Of a stretch of DNA of 64,000 nucleotides, positions 11,266-20,969 are shown piece by piece. Every line of letters starts with the position of its first letter. Position 1 is the first letter of the stretch. The notes beneath the pieces are model-generated. The model was not told where the DNA came from. It saw only the letters and a program-made list of their open reading frames with translations, and made no database searches. Source of the stretch: Turritopsis dohrnii. Lineage: Eukaryota > Cnidaria > Hydrozoa > Anthoathecata > Oceaniidae. The DNA is taken from positions 806,001 through 870,000 of the forward strand of contig BQMF02000044.1 in NCBI GenBank assembly GCA_027922465.2, in the 5' to 3' direction. Made by a program: the position numbers and the translations under genes.

Positions 11266-11790
11266 TCACAAACAACAACACCACCACGTTCTTCTCGTTA
11301 TAAGAATTAAATGTGACACGCGAGGGCGGCAGGTTTTAGAACTTACTCGAACTTTGTTGGTGGGTTTGATTAATAGAAAAATGAAGATCAGTAAAAAACA
11401 GCTGAAGTAATCAAAAATTCTGAACGAAATCGGCGAAAAACAGCAAGCAATGCAAAAATTTTGAAAAACTCGGCAAAGCATATTCGACATATGTTTCAAG
11501 AATCGGCAAGAAACAGCTGAACATGCAGAATTTTTTTCGAAATCGGCAGAATAAAGGCGATTTTCATGGCTGAAGGAAAAGACGGCAAAATGTGGGGCGT
11601 GTGTGAAAATCAAATAGCGGATGTGGGCGGATGCAGAAGCATTCCGTACGGACGGGACTTTGGCAGCCGTTTGAGAATGTATAAATGAACATGAAAAACG
11701 CATGCTCATCATCATCATATGAACGTGTTATGCTAGATAAAATCCTGGTCAGTTATTTGCCGACGCTGACTGACCTTGGCTACGCCCCTG
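11266..11790. other. hAT subterminal region, no gene seen
   Basis: Repeats of AATCGGC plus A-rich words (AAATCGGCGAAAAACAGC-like), about four times at 11,425-11,550, look like subterminal motifs. The terminal inverted repeat ends at 11,790. The open frames here have no recognisable domain. Confidence 0.4.
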
Positions 11791-12298
11791 ATCGGAAAGT
11801 GGAAACTTTATTTAGCTTACCACTGCTCTTGCGGCAAAAAAAACATGTTTCTAAAGGTTTAGGGTTCAGTTCTCTTGGTTTTCTCATTTTTTTAGATATA
11901 TTCTCACAATCTTCCGAATTTAACTGGACATCGTTCAAACTCTTATCGTCATTCTCGCTAGATGTTTTCACTCTCTTTTCTGCTCTTGCCAATTTCAAAT
12001 CGCTAACTTTAAATTTACAATTCTTGTGAAACTTTCCTTTGTTTTCTAATATAATTGCAACTTCAGGCAGGTCGTTCGGTATACACACATCAAACGGTAA
12101 GCTGTCAAGATCGTTGAAGCGTTTTACGTTCGCAATTATATTTTCGTATGATTTCTCTTTTTCGTGACCTTCTCTTTCAACAGAAGCAGGACACAGAAGT
12201 TTCTCTGATGTAGCCTTTTGACATAAAAGACACAAGTTCCAGTCAAAATGAGAACTCGATGCACTTAATTTATCTTCTGATAATCTTCTTTTCGACAT
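11791..12298 (-). pseudogene. N-terminal part of the TA-element gene (unnamed Cys-rich family)
   Basis: Minus-strand ATG at 12,298 (MSKRRLSEDK) opens about 169 residues. They include WNLCLLCQK, a KFHKNCKFKV block, basic stretches around RAEKRVK, and ETCFFCRK before STF-R at the hAT junction. The Cys pairs and the His suggest two small zinc-binding modules, as expected of a DNA-binding N-terminus. The frame is open from ATG to the insertion and resumes in the same phase at 4,478. It is the only gene found in the TA-flanked element, so a role in that element's transposition is plausible but unproven. Confidence 0.65.
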
Positions 12299-12963
12299 TT
12301 TTGCACTTCTTTATTTTATTATTAACTAACTAATCATTATCTTGATAACTAATCATGATTAAAATTCAATACTCTCAGATTATACACAAAGATAATAAAT
12401 CGAATCTATTTCAAGTCTGACGAAATAATGCAATGTTTTCTTCTAAATATACAGCATAAATCAGGGGGTCAAATATTTTACATTTCAAGGAAAAACATTA
12501 ACGCATGCTGGTGTAAAAACACAACCAGCGATAAAATTTTCAAAGAGTGTCTTGGGCTACACTTATTTCCGCATTTTACAACAATTTATGTATTTTATAA
12601 AACAAAAATAAAAGGTCAATGAATTTTTTATTAGCCGCGACCCCCTGAATTTTAAAACATTAAATGGCTCATAACTCCTTACAAGTTCGTTTTCAACTAG
12701 ATGTTCTTGAGTAATTTTTGTTGCATTTTAAAAAATCTTTCTAATGATATATAATAAAGTATGTTTTTGGCCAAAAAAATTTTTTTGCTATGGAGCTTCA
12801 TTCTGGTCTGTAAAATACACATGTGATGAAAATCACGAATGGCTCCCAGGCTGAAAATATTCCAATTGTGAAGAACACTCACTGTACCAAATTTCATGCT
12901 TCTATCCTTAAAAGCACAATTTTACTACATTTTTGCACAATTTGCCCTCACTACATGAAGACA

Positions 12964-13238
12964 TCAGAAACTAACTAATGGTCTTCTGTACCCAAGGAGA
13001 AACGCACCTGAAAAGACATCTTAAAGTGGTTTTAAAAACGTTTTTAGCAGATAAAATGAAGACATCTTTAAAACGTTAGAAAAAAGACGTCTTAAATCAG
13101 TCTTAAACTAGTCGGATTTGTCCGTTAAGAAAACGTCTTTTTATAACGTTTTAAAGACGTCTTTAAAAGACGTTTTCTAAACGGACAAATCCGACTAGTT
13201 TAAGACGGATTTAAGACGTCTTTTTGCCGGCTGGGTTC
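12964..13238. repeat. Hairpin repeat with AAGACGTCTT motifs
   Basis: The arm 13,086-13,137 (through AAACTAGTCGGATTTGTCCG) and the arm 13,169-13,220 (CGGACAAATCCGACTAGTTT) are near-perfect inverted copies. The right side ends near TGCCGGCTGGG. A related CCAGCCGGCAAAATG segment lies near 32,911. It is likely a MITE; the left limit and target duplication could not be set. Confidence 0.6.
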
Positions 13239-13615
13239 TCTTATCATAGACAGAGCAATCTTTATCTCTATGCGGCTCTACACGATCGACGAACAATACG
13301 GGCATGTTTATCCATTGTCTTAACAGAAGATTCTTTTTGTCGCAACAACAACAAAGAATCTCATTGTTAGTAACATAAAAAGTAAGCATCATCGTACCCA
13401 ATGTTTCTTGTTATTTCGCCATTTGAATAGTGAAAAGACAAGAAATACTGGGTACAAGGTTGAATAAAGTATTCGCTGAGAGTTCGATTGACATTCGAAT
13501 TTTTTTGTAAAAGACTTGTAGCTGGAAAATTTGATATAATATTTTGATGTTAGTGACATCTAGATTTACTCGTAAAATGTTGGTGAAAAAAATTTTTAGG
13601 AACTTGAAACTTTCA
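13239..13615. other. No gene seen
   Basis: AT-rich sequence directly left of the 7-kb element. It includes the outer flank of the GGAAAC target duplication. No coding signal supported. Confidence 0.4.
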
Positions 13616-13621
13616 GGAAAC
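13616..13621. repeat. Target-site duplication GGAAAC, left
   Basis: GGAAAC directly precedes the terminal TACGATGG and is repeated directly after CCATCGTA at 20,645. Confidence 0.85.
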
Positions 13622-14015
13622 TACGATGGATCTGAGGGGTCACTTGTGATTCACTAAAATAAGGAGCATTTTTCAAAAAAAAAATTTTTATGCACATGTT
13701 TTTTTTTTTTCTTTATTTTTTTTGCACGTTTTTTTTTTGTTTTTTTTTTTTTTGTTTTTTTCGCACGTTTGTTTTTTCTTAGAAATTTTTTTCTTAGAAA
13801 TTTTTTTCTTGGAAATTTTTTTCTTAGAAATTTTTTTCTTAGAATTTTTTTTCTTAGAAACTTTTTTGAATACATGAACTACATACAGGTGTTTCTGAAC
13901 AACAAATTCTCTGTCTATTGTTTGATGTTAGCCTTGTGCACATAGTAGTTGGTAAAAATGGTAGACTGATGTATTGTTAAGTTCTATGTTAGTCGCGTGG
14001 TGGTGAACTGTTACG

Positions 14016-16002
14016 ATGGAGAATGTCGTTAAACGTGCAGTTGAAGAGTATATGGCTCAAAGAGACAAAGATAATGATGAATCTAAGACATCCAATACAT
14101 CTGTTAAAAATCCTCATCAAAGACAAAATAGACTAAGTGGTTTGTTGAACAAAATACGTGCAAAGAGCAACAATATACCCAAGAAGAAAAACATGAAACG
14201 TTTGCAGATTAAATGGTATCGATATGAAGATAATTCTTACCAATTAGTTAGGGTTAATCAAGGTGGTGGCTGTAGATTTATAGAGGTAGATGAAGACAGT
14301 ACCTTTGGTGATGTTAAAATTAAAGCCACAGATTTGTTTTTTGATGATTGTTTTGAAAACTCATATGGAGAAAATTACTTGGACTGCACAATTTCTATTT
14401 GTGATGCCACATTAAATAAATTGGATGAGGCAGTGAAAATATTCGATTTTGTAAAAAGGAAAGGATTTCAACTCAGCAAAACATTTTTTGTGCTCAAGTC
14501 TGAATATAGACTGGATGATTCTGATGAAAATAAAACTTTATGTGACATTTCAGCCAGTACAAAGAGGAGAATATGTTTAACTTGTGGTTGTACGTACATA
14601 AAAGATTGCATTGTTTGCATACAAAAAGCAGAGTTTAATGAATCCTTATTACATGACCAAACAAAAAAGGTGGAACCATGTGATGAAAGCATCCTGAATT
14701 CATATGATGACCTATTTGATGACTTACCTGCTGCATTACCAGAATTTGGAAATGATTCTGAGACTGCTTCTACTACGTCACCACTTCAAACCCTGAATTA
14801 TGAAGAACCAATCTTATCTCAAGAGCAGTTAAGAGTACTACGGGTAGAATATTTTGTGAAAAAACAGCATACAATTCGACTTCATCGGATTAAAGTTGTT
14901 AGCGATTTGATCAGATATTTTATTGAAAACCAGGTAAATATGTGTTTTCAATTTGATTAATTGCTTCTTTTTCTGAGTTACCATCTCAGAGTTATATATA
15001 TAATTTTAGTCAGTTCTAGCAATAACTTTTTATATATTGAATATTTTTGTATTATTTACAGCTCCCTTATTTCAGGTTGATACCAATGATGAAATTACAT
15101 ACATATTTGTTGATCCTCGTGGACAAGAGGAAGCAGGTGTTGGAAGTGGTGTTACAAGAGATGTTTATTCTGCTTTTTGGCAGGAAGCCTGAGATAGTTT
15201 CTTAATTGGAGAGTTGGAGCGAGTGCCATTTGTTAGGCATGATATGTATAAAGAAGAATGGTCAGCCATTGGAATGATCATTATAAAAGGTTATTTAGAT
15301 GTTGGGTATTTCCCGACTGTTCTTAGTCGTTCTTTTATAAATTATTGTTTGTTTGGTAATGTCACAGATGAGGAACTAATTGAGTCTTTTAAAAAATATG
15401 TATCACCTGACGAATGTACCTTGATTTGCAACATATTATCATCAAATTCATTGGTAGATAAAGATAATGAAGACCTCCAAGATTTCCTTGATGTTTTCAA
15501 ATGCCGGACACTAATCAACGGAAATAATGTCTATGGTGTTTTATGCGAAATCTCGCGTCAGGAATTGATTCAAAAACCACATATCATGGCATCCTGTTGG
15601 AAAACTGCATTTATGGCATTGAAAAGTGACTTCAATGATCGAAAAGCGGTGCAGCAATTATATGTGAAAATAGAGCCAATAGCCAAGAAAGTCATCAGTA
15701 TGCTTGAGGCAAATCCTAGTAAAGAAGCTCAGAAAGAATCATTGGCATATTTAAAGCGCTATATAAAAGGACTTCAAATGATGGATTTGAAGAAATTATT
15801 GAAATTTTTAACTGGTGCAGATTTAATAATCATTCAGAAAATTGAAGTCACTTTCAATTCAAACATGTCAGAATTTGAAAGACGCCCCATTGCACACACA
15901 TGTGGGCCACTATTGGAGCTTCCAGCTACTTATAGCAATTTCTGTGAACTGCGAGAAGAATTTGCAAATATTTTAAAAGAAAGTACCTGGGAAATGAACA
16001 TT
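14016..16002 (+). pseudogene. Transposon-encoded HECT-type E3 ubiquitin ligase-like gene, disrupted
   Basis: ATG at 14,016 opens exon 1, 306 codons to 14,933. A 142-bp intron (GT at 14,934, AG at 15,074-15,075) joins in phase to exon 2. Exon 1 has a basic N-terminus, a GGG domain (VRVNQGGGCRF, DLFFDD) shared with the fragment at 2,474, a Cys cluster (ICLTCGCTYIKDCIVC), an acidic linker, and the start of the HECT-like fold. Exon 2 has GVGSGVTRDVYSAFWQEA, VPFVRHDMYKEEW, and the C-terminal block RPIAHTCGPLLELPATYSNF, where the Cys fits the HECT thioester position. It resembles the G2/M-phase-specific E3 ligase type. Two lesions are visible. An in-frame TGA lies at 15,190-15,192, after which the frame continues. 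A 2.5-kb element is inserted in the Ile codon at 16,000-16,002; beyond it, at 18,554-18,559, the original last codon and stop (GTT TAG) are still present. The intact protein would have been about 616 residues. Confidence 0.8.
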
Positions 16003-18551
16003 CCCAGCAGGCATTTCAACGTTGTATCAACGTTGGTTGGAAGTTGCAACGTTGGATAACGTTATAACAACGTTGCAGCAACGTTGGAATTCCAACGTTG
16101 GATAAACAACATTAGAATAACGTTGAAGTAACGTTGGAATTCCAACGTTGGATAAGCGACATTAGAAAAACGTTGAAGTAACGTTGGAATTCCAACGTTG
16201 GATAAGCGACATTAGAATAACGTTGAAGTAAAGTTGGAATTTTAACGTTGGATAAATGACATTAAAATAACGTTGAAGTAATGTCGGTTTTCTGATGATG
16301 ATCAAACAACGTTAGATCAACGTTCGTTTTAGTCATGGTCGAAGACTTGTGTCTTTTTACTCCCTGAAAGACTTTCGAGAGGGTGTCTAAGATGAGTGGA
16401 AGAGGGCAAGGCAAGCTGATCTCTTTTTGAAAAAAACATTTCCTGTTTTTATCACATATTTTCATTGTCTATATTTCTATAAGGACATATTTTTTGCTTG
16501 TACATCTATCCCTTAACTTTCTATATCTTTACATTTTGTTTTTGGTTGTTGATGTACTTTTCGATATGCCCGCGGTTTTTTGGTTGTTTTCCCGCCAAAT
16601 CATGAAATAATCCAATGAAATTGAATTGCACACGCACTTCAGAAAGATTCACCAAGCGGCAAGGCCATGAATGTGTGGTATGTATCTTTTGTAAATTTTG
16701 TTTCAAATTAAAAATTGATGTTGAATATGCTAGGAGAGCTATCGTTGTCGGTGTTTAGCAGGTTGCTGTTGTTTTATTATAAAAGAAAACACAAAACAAA
16801 AACATAAAGTATATGTTTTCCATATCGATGAATCCTAGTTAATTATAATTAATTACGTTTTGTTGGTGGTATCTGATTACAAACATTTGACATTTTAGAG
16901 AATTTTTGAAATTTGAATTTGCTTGCACTAAGATTCTTATACACTTAAGAATGTTTTTTCAGAACAAGAGATATTGCAATGTTAATGAAAAAGTATCAGA
17001 AAAACTGGAAATATACCTTGAAATTGCTGTAATTTTGAGAAGAATAGACCTGAAGTAGAGAAACTTTTACAAAAAGAAAATTCCACTACAGTAATTTTTG
17101 TGTTTTAGTTGTCGTCACTGTGTATATTTTAGATCAAATGTTTAACAGGATTCATAAAAATATGCAACTATTTCCCTATAAAGTTGTGAAATTTTATTAT
17201 TGTGTGTACATAGAGATAACCATAAGAAAAATATATCATTTTAAATAATTACATTGTATAACTATCATCAATCTGATACTCAGGTAGATTTTGTCCTTAA
17301 AGCAGGAGAGAATTGAGTTTAACACCACAAAAGAACTTTTTTGTACCTATTATGAATTGAAGATGTTCATGGTCAAATTATAAGATTTCCCCTACAATTT
17401 TTGAGACCGAAATGCGACTTATATTTCCTATTATACAACTGAGTAGTTTTGTTGCGCAACACAACAACTACAGTCACTTTTAATCGAAATTTTTCCATCG
17501 AAAATTTTAGAGGAGAACAATTTCTGCTACAAATATTTCGATTATAGAATTCTACATAAAAACTTAAACTTACTTAGCTGGTTTTCATATTCAATGGGAG
17601 ATTAACAATACAGCACTTAGTTCGAAAGCAACCACAAGTAGAAACCGTCTGCTATAACTACTTTTTCTAAATTGTTCGAAATCCTGTCGAACAATTTAGA
17701 AAAAAATGGGCAAAAACGTAAGGCGGTCAAAAAAGAATCCTTTGAAGAAACTTATTGATATAATGTGATTACAAGTGAGATTCATTAACTTGATTTAAAG
17801 TATAAGAGAAGGTTAAAATAATTATCGATCTGAATGACCATATGAATTGGACTGCATCACTTAAAAGTACTTTTATTTTAGCCGCTGTAATGGATACTTT
17901 CAAGAAAGTTACCAAAGCAAAGGTTCGTCTTGTGATTATGGACCAGCTGAAATATGCACCAGACTGCATGGACGGTGGAGGCCGAAAGACACGGGAATCC
18001 ATCTCAGATAAGGCTGCAAATGATGAAGGAGACGACGCGGGAAATGATATCGACGACGACGACTTACAACATTGTTAAATTTTATCTATTTATTTAAGTG
18101 GTAGTTATTGTATGATGTGGAAAGATATTAATTAAGTATTATTGTGAATATGTTCTTATAATAAGACAAAAGAATTTCAGCGTGACAATAAGATTGTTTT
18201 TTGTGTGTCGGTTAGTTCCTTGGGTTAGCCGCTATCCACTTTGTTAAAGATGAAAATCTGTGTCAATAACAACATCAAATTACGAATCATCTATTCGGCT
18301 ACAAGTTCAGACAATAAAGTGAAACGAAGCTATTTTTATCTGAATTTTAGCATTATCAACGTTGAAACAACGTTGAAATAACGTTATTCGACGTTGTTTC
18401 AACGTTGCTATAACGTTGTAATCTGACGTGGTTTCAACGTTGAAAATCTGACGTCGGATTTTGTTTCATTTTCAACTGTGAGTCAACGTTTGTTCAACGT
18501 TGGACATCAACTTCAGCACAACGTTGATACAACGTTGAAATGCCTGCTGGG
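16003..18551. mobile_element. 2.5-kb AACGTT-rich DNA element nested in the HECT gene
   Basis: Perfect 33-bp terminal inverted repeats begin CCCAGCAGGCATTTCAACG. They are followed by dense subterminal arrays of CAACGTTG-type words (16,018-16,330 and 18,356-18,545). TT flanks both ends (16,001-16,002 and 18,552-18,553), and deleting the element plus one TT restores the end of the HECT frame. Inside are a hairpin at about 17,665-17,705 (TTTCTAAATTGTTCGA mirrored) and a stretch (about 16,960-17,450) related to 27,120-27,500. A small open frame at 17,842-18,078 ends in an acidic tail and has no recognised domain. Non-autonomous as far as visible; superfamily not assigned. Confidence 0.8.
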
Positions 18552-18559
18552 TTGTTTAG

Positions 18560-19180
18560 TTTTGAATGGACAATTCAGACTTATTTCATTAAAAACTTTA
18601 TTTGTTGTTTTTTCTTTGTTCACTACATGTGAAGTTGTTTTGTTTAATATGTTTTTGGGAAGTTTATTTTTTGCATAAGACTTTGATCATAAGCTTTTAA
18701 TTTTAAGGCACCCAGAGAAAGCATATTTTGTCAGAGTATTTTACAGAGTGTTAGTATTCAAAAGCTACAACTTAAAGTTTCTATTTCTATTTCTATAGCT
18801 ATTAAAAATTTTGTTTTAATTCTTGTCTCTGGTGTTGTTTGAACCTTTTTCACATAGCCTGAATATAATTTCACTTCTTTGTATTCGTTTTTGTTTCAAA
18901 GTAAAATATTTGCTCTTTTGTTTTACTGAAGATTTTAATTTTTGATTTAATACCTTGTTGAGATATTATGGGATTAAAGTTTAAGAAACACTACTTAATA
19001 TTTTACTATGCACAATGCACAAAACTCCTGACTGCAGTGAAGTACAATAAGCGAATTTGCATTATGCAAATGATGTTACATGAATTCGCTTATGTTACAA
19101 AGTTACTGTGCATTCCTACAAGGCAAACTCGTTATTGCAAGGCTGTGAGAGTACTTGAGCAATCTAGAATCCATGGCGTT
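18560..19180. other. Region between the convergent genes of the 7-kb element
   Basis: AT-rich 3' regions of both genes. No coding signal supported. Confidence 0.5.
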
Positions 19181-20347
19181 TTAGTATTTAAATATTTCAT
19201 GCAACAGAAATATGTACAAATCAAGCGCCTCTGTTGGGTTTTCAGGCATAGCGCGACCAACTTGGACCATAACATAACGTGCAAACTCTTTAAATTCTTC
19301 AGAACAATCATCAACATTTGTAGTAACACATGGGTAGAACTCGTCAATTTCTTGGCTATCGACACAAACGAGAAGATTTTCTGCTTCGTACAAGTGAGGA
19401 AGGTAAAACATAGTGTCAGGTCTTCCTCTAGGGCCAGAATTGCGGCTCTTTGAAATTATGTGAACATTCCAATCATTCATGATCGAGGTTAGGTCTTTAC
19501 GAACTAATCCCATGAATGAGAAGCGAATACAATCCACAATAACCGGATCATCACTGGAAAATAGATCTAAGTCACATAAGTCCTGGAAAAATCTTCTCCA
19601 CCATCCAATCCTATCTCTTTGTAGAATCGACCAATAGGCTTCAATCCTCTGATTCTGAGGTGATGTTATTATGCTGAAAACGTCTAATGGCTCACAATCA
19701 TCTCCATGTTGACTTCTCAAGAATATATGTATTGGTTCAATGAGATCATGTTCTGTACCATCATCGGCTTTGATTTTAACAGTTATTCCTTTCAAACTCT
19801 TCACTGTGTCGAGGTAAAATTTGGCAACTACCTCGGGCATTTTATTAGTTGGACCTACTTCTAACCAAAGGAGCTTTCTAGAGAATCCATCTAAACACCC
19901 ATGTATGCTAAAGCCAAATGGCTTGAGCTTGTCGTGACCATCAATGTGCCAGACATAATTGGGTCCTTGTGAAATATACTTTCGTCTGTGTAAACGTCGT
20001 CGCTTTCTCATCTCCACTCCTGTAGGATCAAGTTTCTTTATTATTTGTCTAACATCTGACTGTCGACAAGTAAACCTTTGCGTTACTAAAGAACGATGCA
20101 TGCGTCTGTATCCGATACCAGAGCCACTTCTTGATAGCTCATTTTGTATCGCCAATTCAATCATATTCAATGGCGTTCGCACAGCTTGCAAACTTCTCCT
20201 TTTAATGCCTAATTTACGCAACTTTCTCTTTAAAGTGGAAAGACTTATGTCATAATCATGGTGACACTTCAAGAACTCCACAATCTCCAGATATGTAAAG
20301 CCGTCTATGATATATTTTCTGATTAAAGCATCCATATTTACTGACAT
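19181..20347 (-). CDS. Integrase-type (rve/DDE) transposase, apparently intact
   Basis: Minus-strand ATG at 20,347 (MSVNMDALIRKYIIDGFTY) to TAA at 19,181, 388 residues, no interruptions. The N-terminus looks like a helix-turn-helix (TYLEIVEFL, then LSTLKRKLRKLGIKRR). The integrase core follows: WHIDGHDKLKPFG (first Asp), GCLDGFSRKLLWLEV, KADDGTEHD (second Asp) and SPQNQRIEAYWSILQRD (Glu, about 40 residues after the second Asp). This DDE order matches retroviral-type/IS3-type integrase cores, which cut and join DNA ends. The frame stays open upstream into the FFLE-coding minisatellite of the inverted terminus, but that part is almost certainly not translated, so the start was set at 20,347. 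Likely autonomous transposase of the 7-kb element. Confidence 0.85.
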   Translation of the reverse strand: MSVNMDALIRKYIIDGFTYLEIVEFLKCHHDYDISLSTLKRKLRKLGIKRRSLQAVRTPLNMIELAIQNELSRSGSGIGYRRMHRSLVTQRFTCRQSDVRQIIKKLDPTGVEMRKRRRLHRRKYISQGPNYVWHIDGHDKLKPFGFSIHGCLDGFSRKLLWLEVGPTNKMPEVVAKFYLDTVKSLKGITVKIKADDGTEHDLIEPIHIFLRSQHGDDCEPLDVFSIITSPQNQRIEAYWSILQRDRIGWWRRFFQDLCDLDLFSSDDPVIVDCIRFSFMGLVRKDLTSIMNDWNVHIISKSRNSGPRGRPDTMFYLPHLYEAENLLVCVDSQEIDEFYPCVTTNVDDCSEEFKEFARYVMVQVGRAMPENPTEALDLYIFLLHEIFKY

Positions 20348-20644
20348 AAGATCAATATAGAAAAAAACTTCCAAGAAAAAAACTTCCAAGAAAAAAATTT
20401 CCAAGAAAAAAATTTCCAAGAAAAAAATTTCTAAGAAAAAAATTTCTAAGAAAAACATTTCTAAGAAAAAAATTTCTAAGAAAAACATTTCTAAGAAAAA
20501 AATTTCTAAGAAAAAGCAAACGTGCGAGAAAAAAAAAAAAAAAAAAAAAAAAAAAACGTGCAAAAAAAATAAAAAAAACAAACTTTTTTTTGAAAAATGC
20601 TCCTTATTTTAGTGAATCACAAGTGACCCCTCAGGTCCATCGTA

Positions 20645-20650
20645 GGAAAC
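20645..20650. repeat. Target-site duplication GGAAAC, right
   Basis: Exact repeat of 13,616-13,621, directly after the terminal CCATCGTA. Confidence 0.85.
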
Positions 20651-20969
20651 CTTGTTACATGGCTACTGATGCTCTGATATAGTTTTGTTTTGCAAATAAA
20701 ACTCATCAAGTGTCGGTTTCAACAGCTTAAATAATGGATATTTGATATTAAATTTTAACTAATTTTGTCGCTGTTGTTTTCAAAGAATAGAGAAGAAAGA
20801 AAACAATGATGCAGTGGAAGAGTAAGTTTATTCATTTAGCTATCCGAAAAATATAGGGTTACATAGTTAATATTCTGTTTTTTTTCCAGAAATTCAGTCA
20901 TAATGTAAACAACTGAATTTGAGAACGGAGCTTTTTCTTTTCCTCGCAATGCTAGATATCATGCTTTAA
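20651..20969. other. No gene seen
   Basis: AT-rich stretch between the 7-kb element and the next gene remnant. Nothing supported. Confidence 0.4.

Larger units (their letters stand above)
4479..11790. mobile_element. hAT-like DNA transposon (5-bp target duplication)
   Basis: The element begins CAGGGGCGTAGCCAG and ends TTGGCTACGCCCCTG, a 14-bp terminal inverted repeat. It is flanked by ATCGG at 4,474-4,478 and 11,791-11,795. Removing the element and one ATCGG copy joins the two halves of the surrounding minus-strand gene in frame (STF-R-LDHKV), which confirms both boundaries. The ends and the TTF zinc-finger protein inside point to hAT. A 5-bp duplication suits the hAT5 group rather than classical 8-bp hATs; the group name is from memory. 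A GC-rich subterminal block lies at 4,540-4,640. The transposase gene is broken and lacks its catalytic and dimerisation parts, so this copy cannot be autonomous. Several MITEs have landed inside it. Confidence 0.85.
2998..12951. mobile_element. TA-flanked DNA transposon with long inverted ends, split by a hAT element
   Basis: The left end (from GTGAGGG at 2,998) and right end (to CCCTCAC at 12,951) are diverged inverted repeats of roughly 300 bp. Matching landmarks in order are TTGTGCAAAAA, TAGAAGCATGAAATTTGGT, CTGGGAGCCA, TTTACAGACCAGAAT and CCATAGCAA, and farther in the CAGGGGGTC / GACCCCCTG segments. Both ends are flanked by TA (2,996-2,997 and 12,952-12,953), consistent with a TA target duplication or TA-terminal repeats. 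Without the 7.3-kb insertion at 4,479-11,790 the element is about 2.6 kb and encodes one minus-strand gene. I cannot assign a superfamily. Confidence 0.75.
13622..20644. mobile_element. 7.0-kb IS3EU-like DNA transposon, complete ends, 6-bp target duplication
   Basis: The ends are TACGATGGA(T/C)CTGAGGGG and their reverse complement, and the terminal inverted repeats stay almost identical for about 55 bp (through ACTAAAATAAGGAGCATTTT). They then run into A/T-rich, mirrored 15-bp minisatellites (TTTTTTCTTAGAAAT type; left about 13,775-13,865, right about 20,368-20,515). The element is flanked exactly by GGAAAC (13,616-13,621 and 20,645-20,650). It carries two convergent genes: a HECT-like gene on plus (14,016-16,002) and an integrase-type transposase on minus (19,181-20,347). 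The IS3EU name rests on the integrase-type transposase, the 6-bp duplication and the TAC.. terminus; I recall these from repeat classification and have not checked them. A second element (16,003-18,551) sits inside. Confidence 0.85.

Noticed and set aside
11266..11718. 150-residue minus-strand frame at the hAT right end
   Set aside because: Covers the subterminal repeats; composition and lack of motifs suggest chance.
11685..12029. Plus-strand 114-residue frame
   Set aside because: Antisense to the N-terminal part of the TA-element gene and crosses the hAT boundary; no domain.
13654..13875. Basic KKKFLRKK-type protein on minus
   Set aside because: It is the other-frame translation of the left-end minisatellite; low complexity only.
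17842..18078. 78-residue frame with acidic tail inside the nested element
   Set aside because: No recognised domain and no conservation check possible; reported only as part of the element.
20348..20581. N-terminal FFLE-repeat extension of the transposase frame
   Set aside because: It is translation of the A/T-rich minisatellite in the inverted terminus; the same repeat, mirrored, lies at the other end. The start at 20,347 fits the family.
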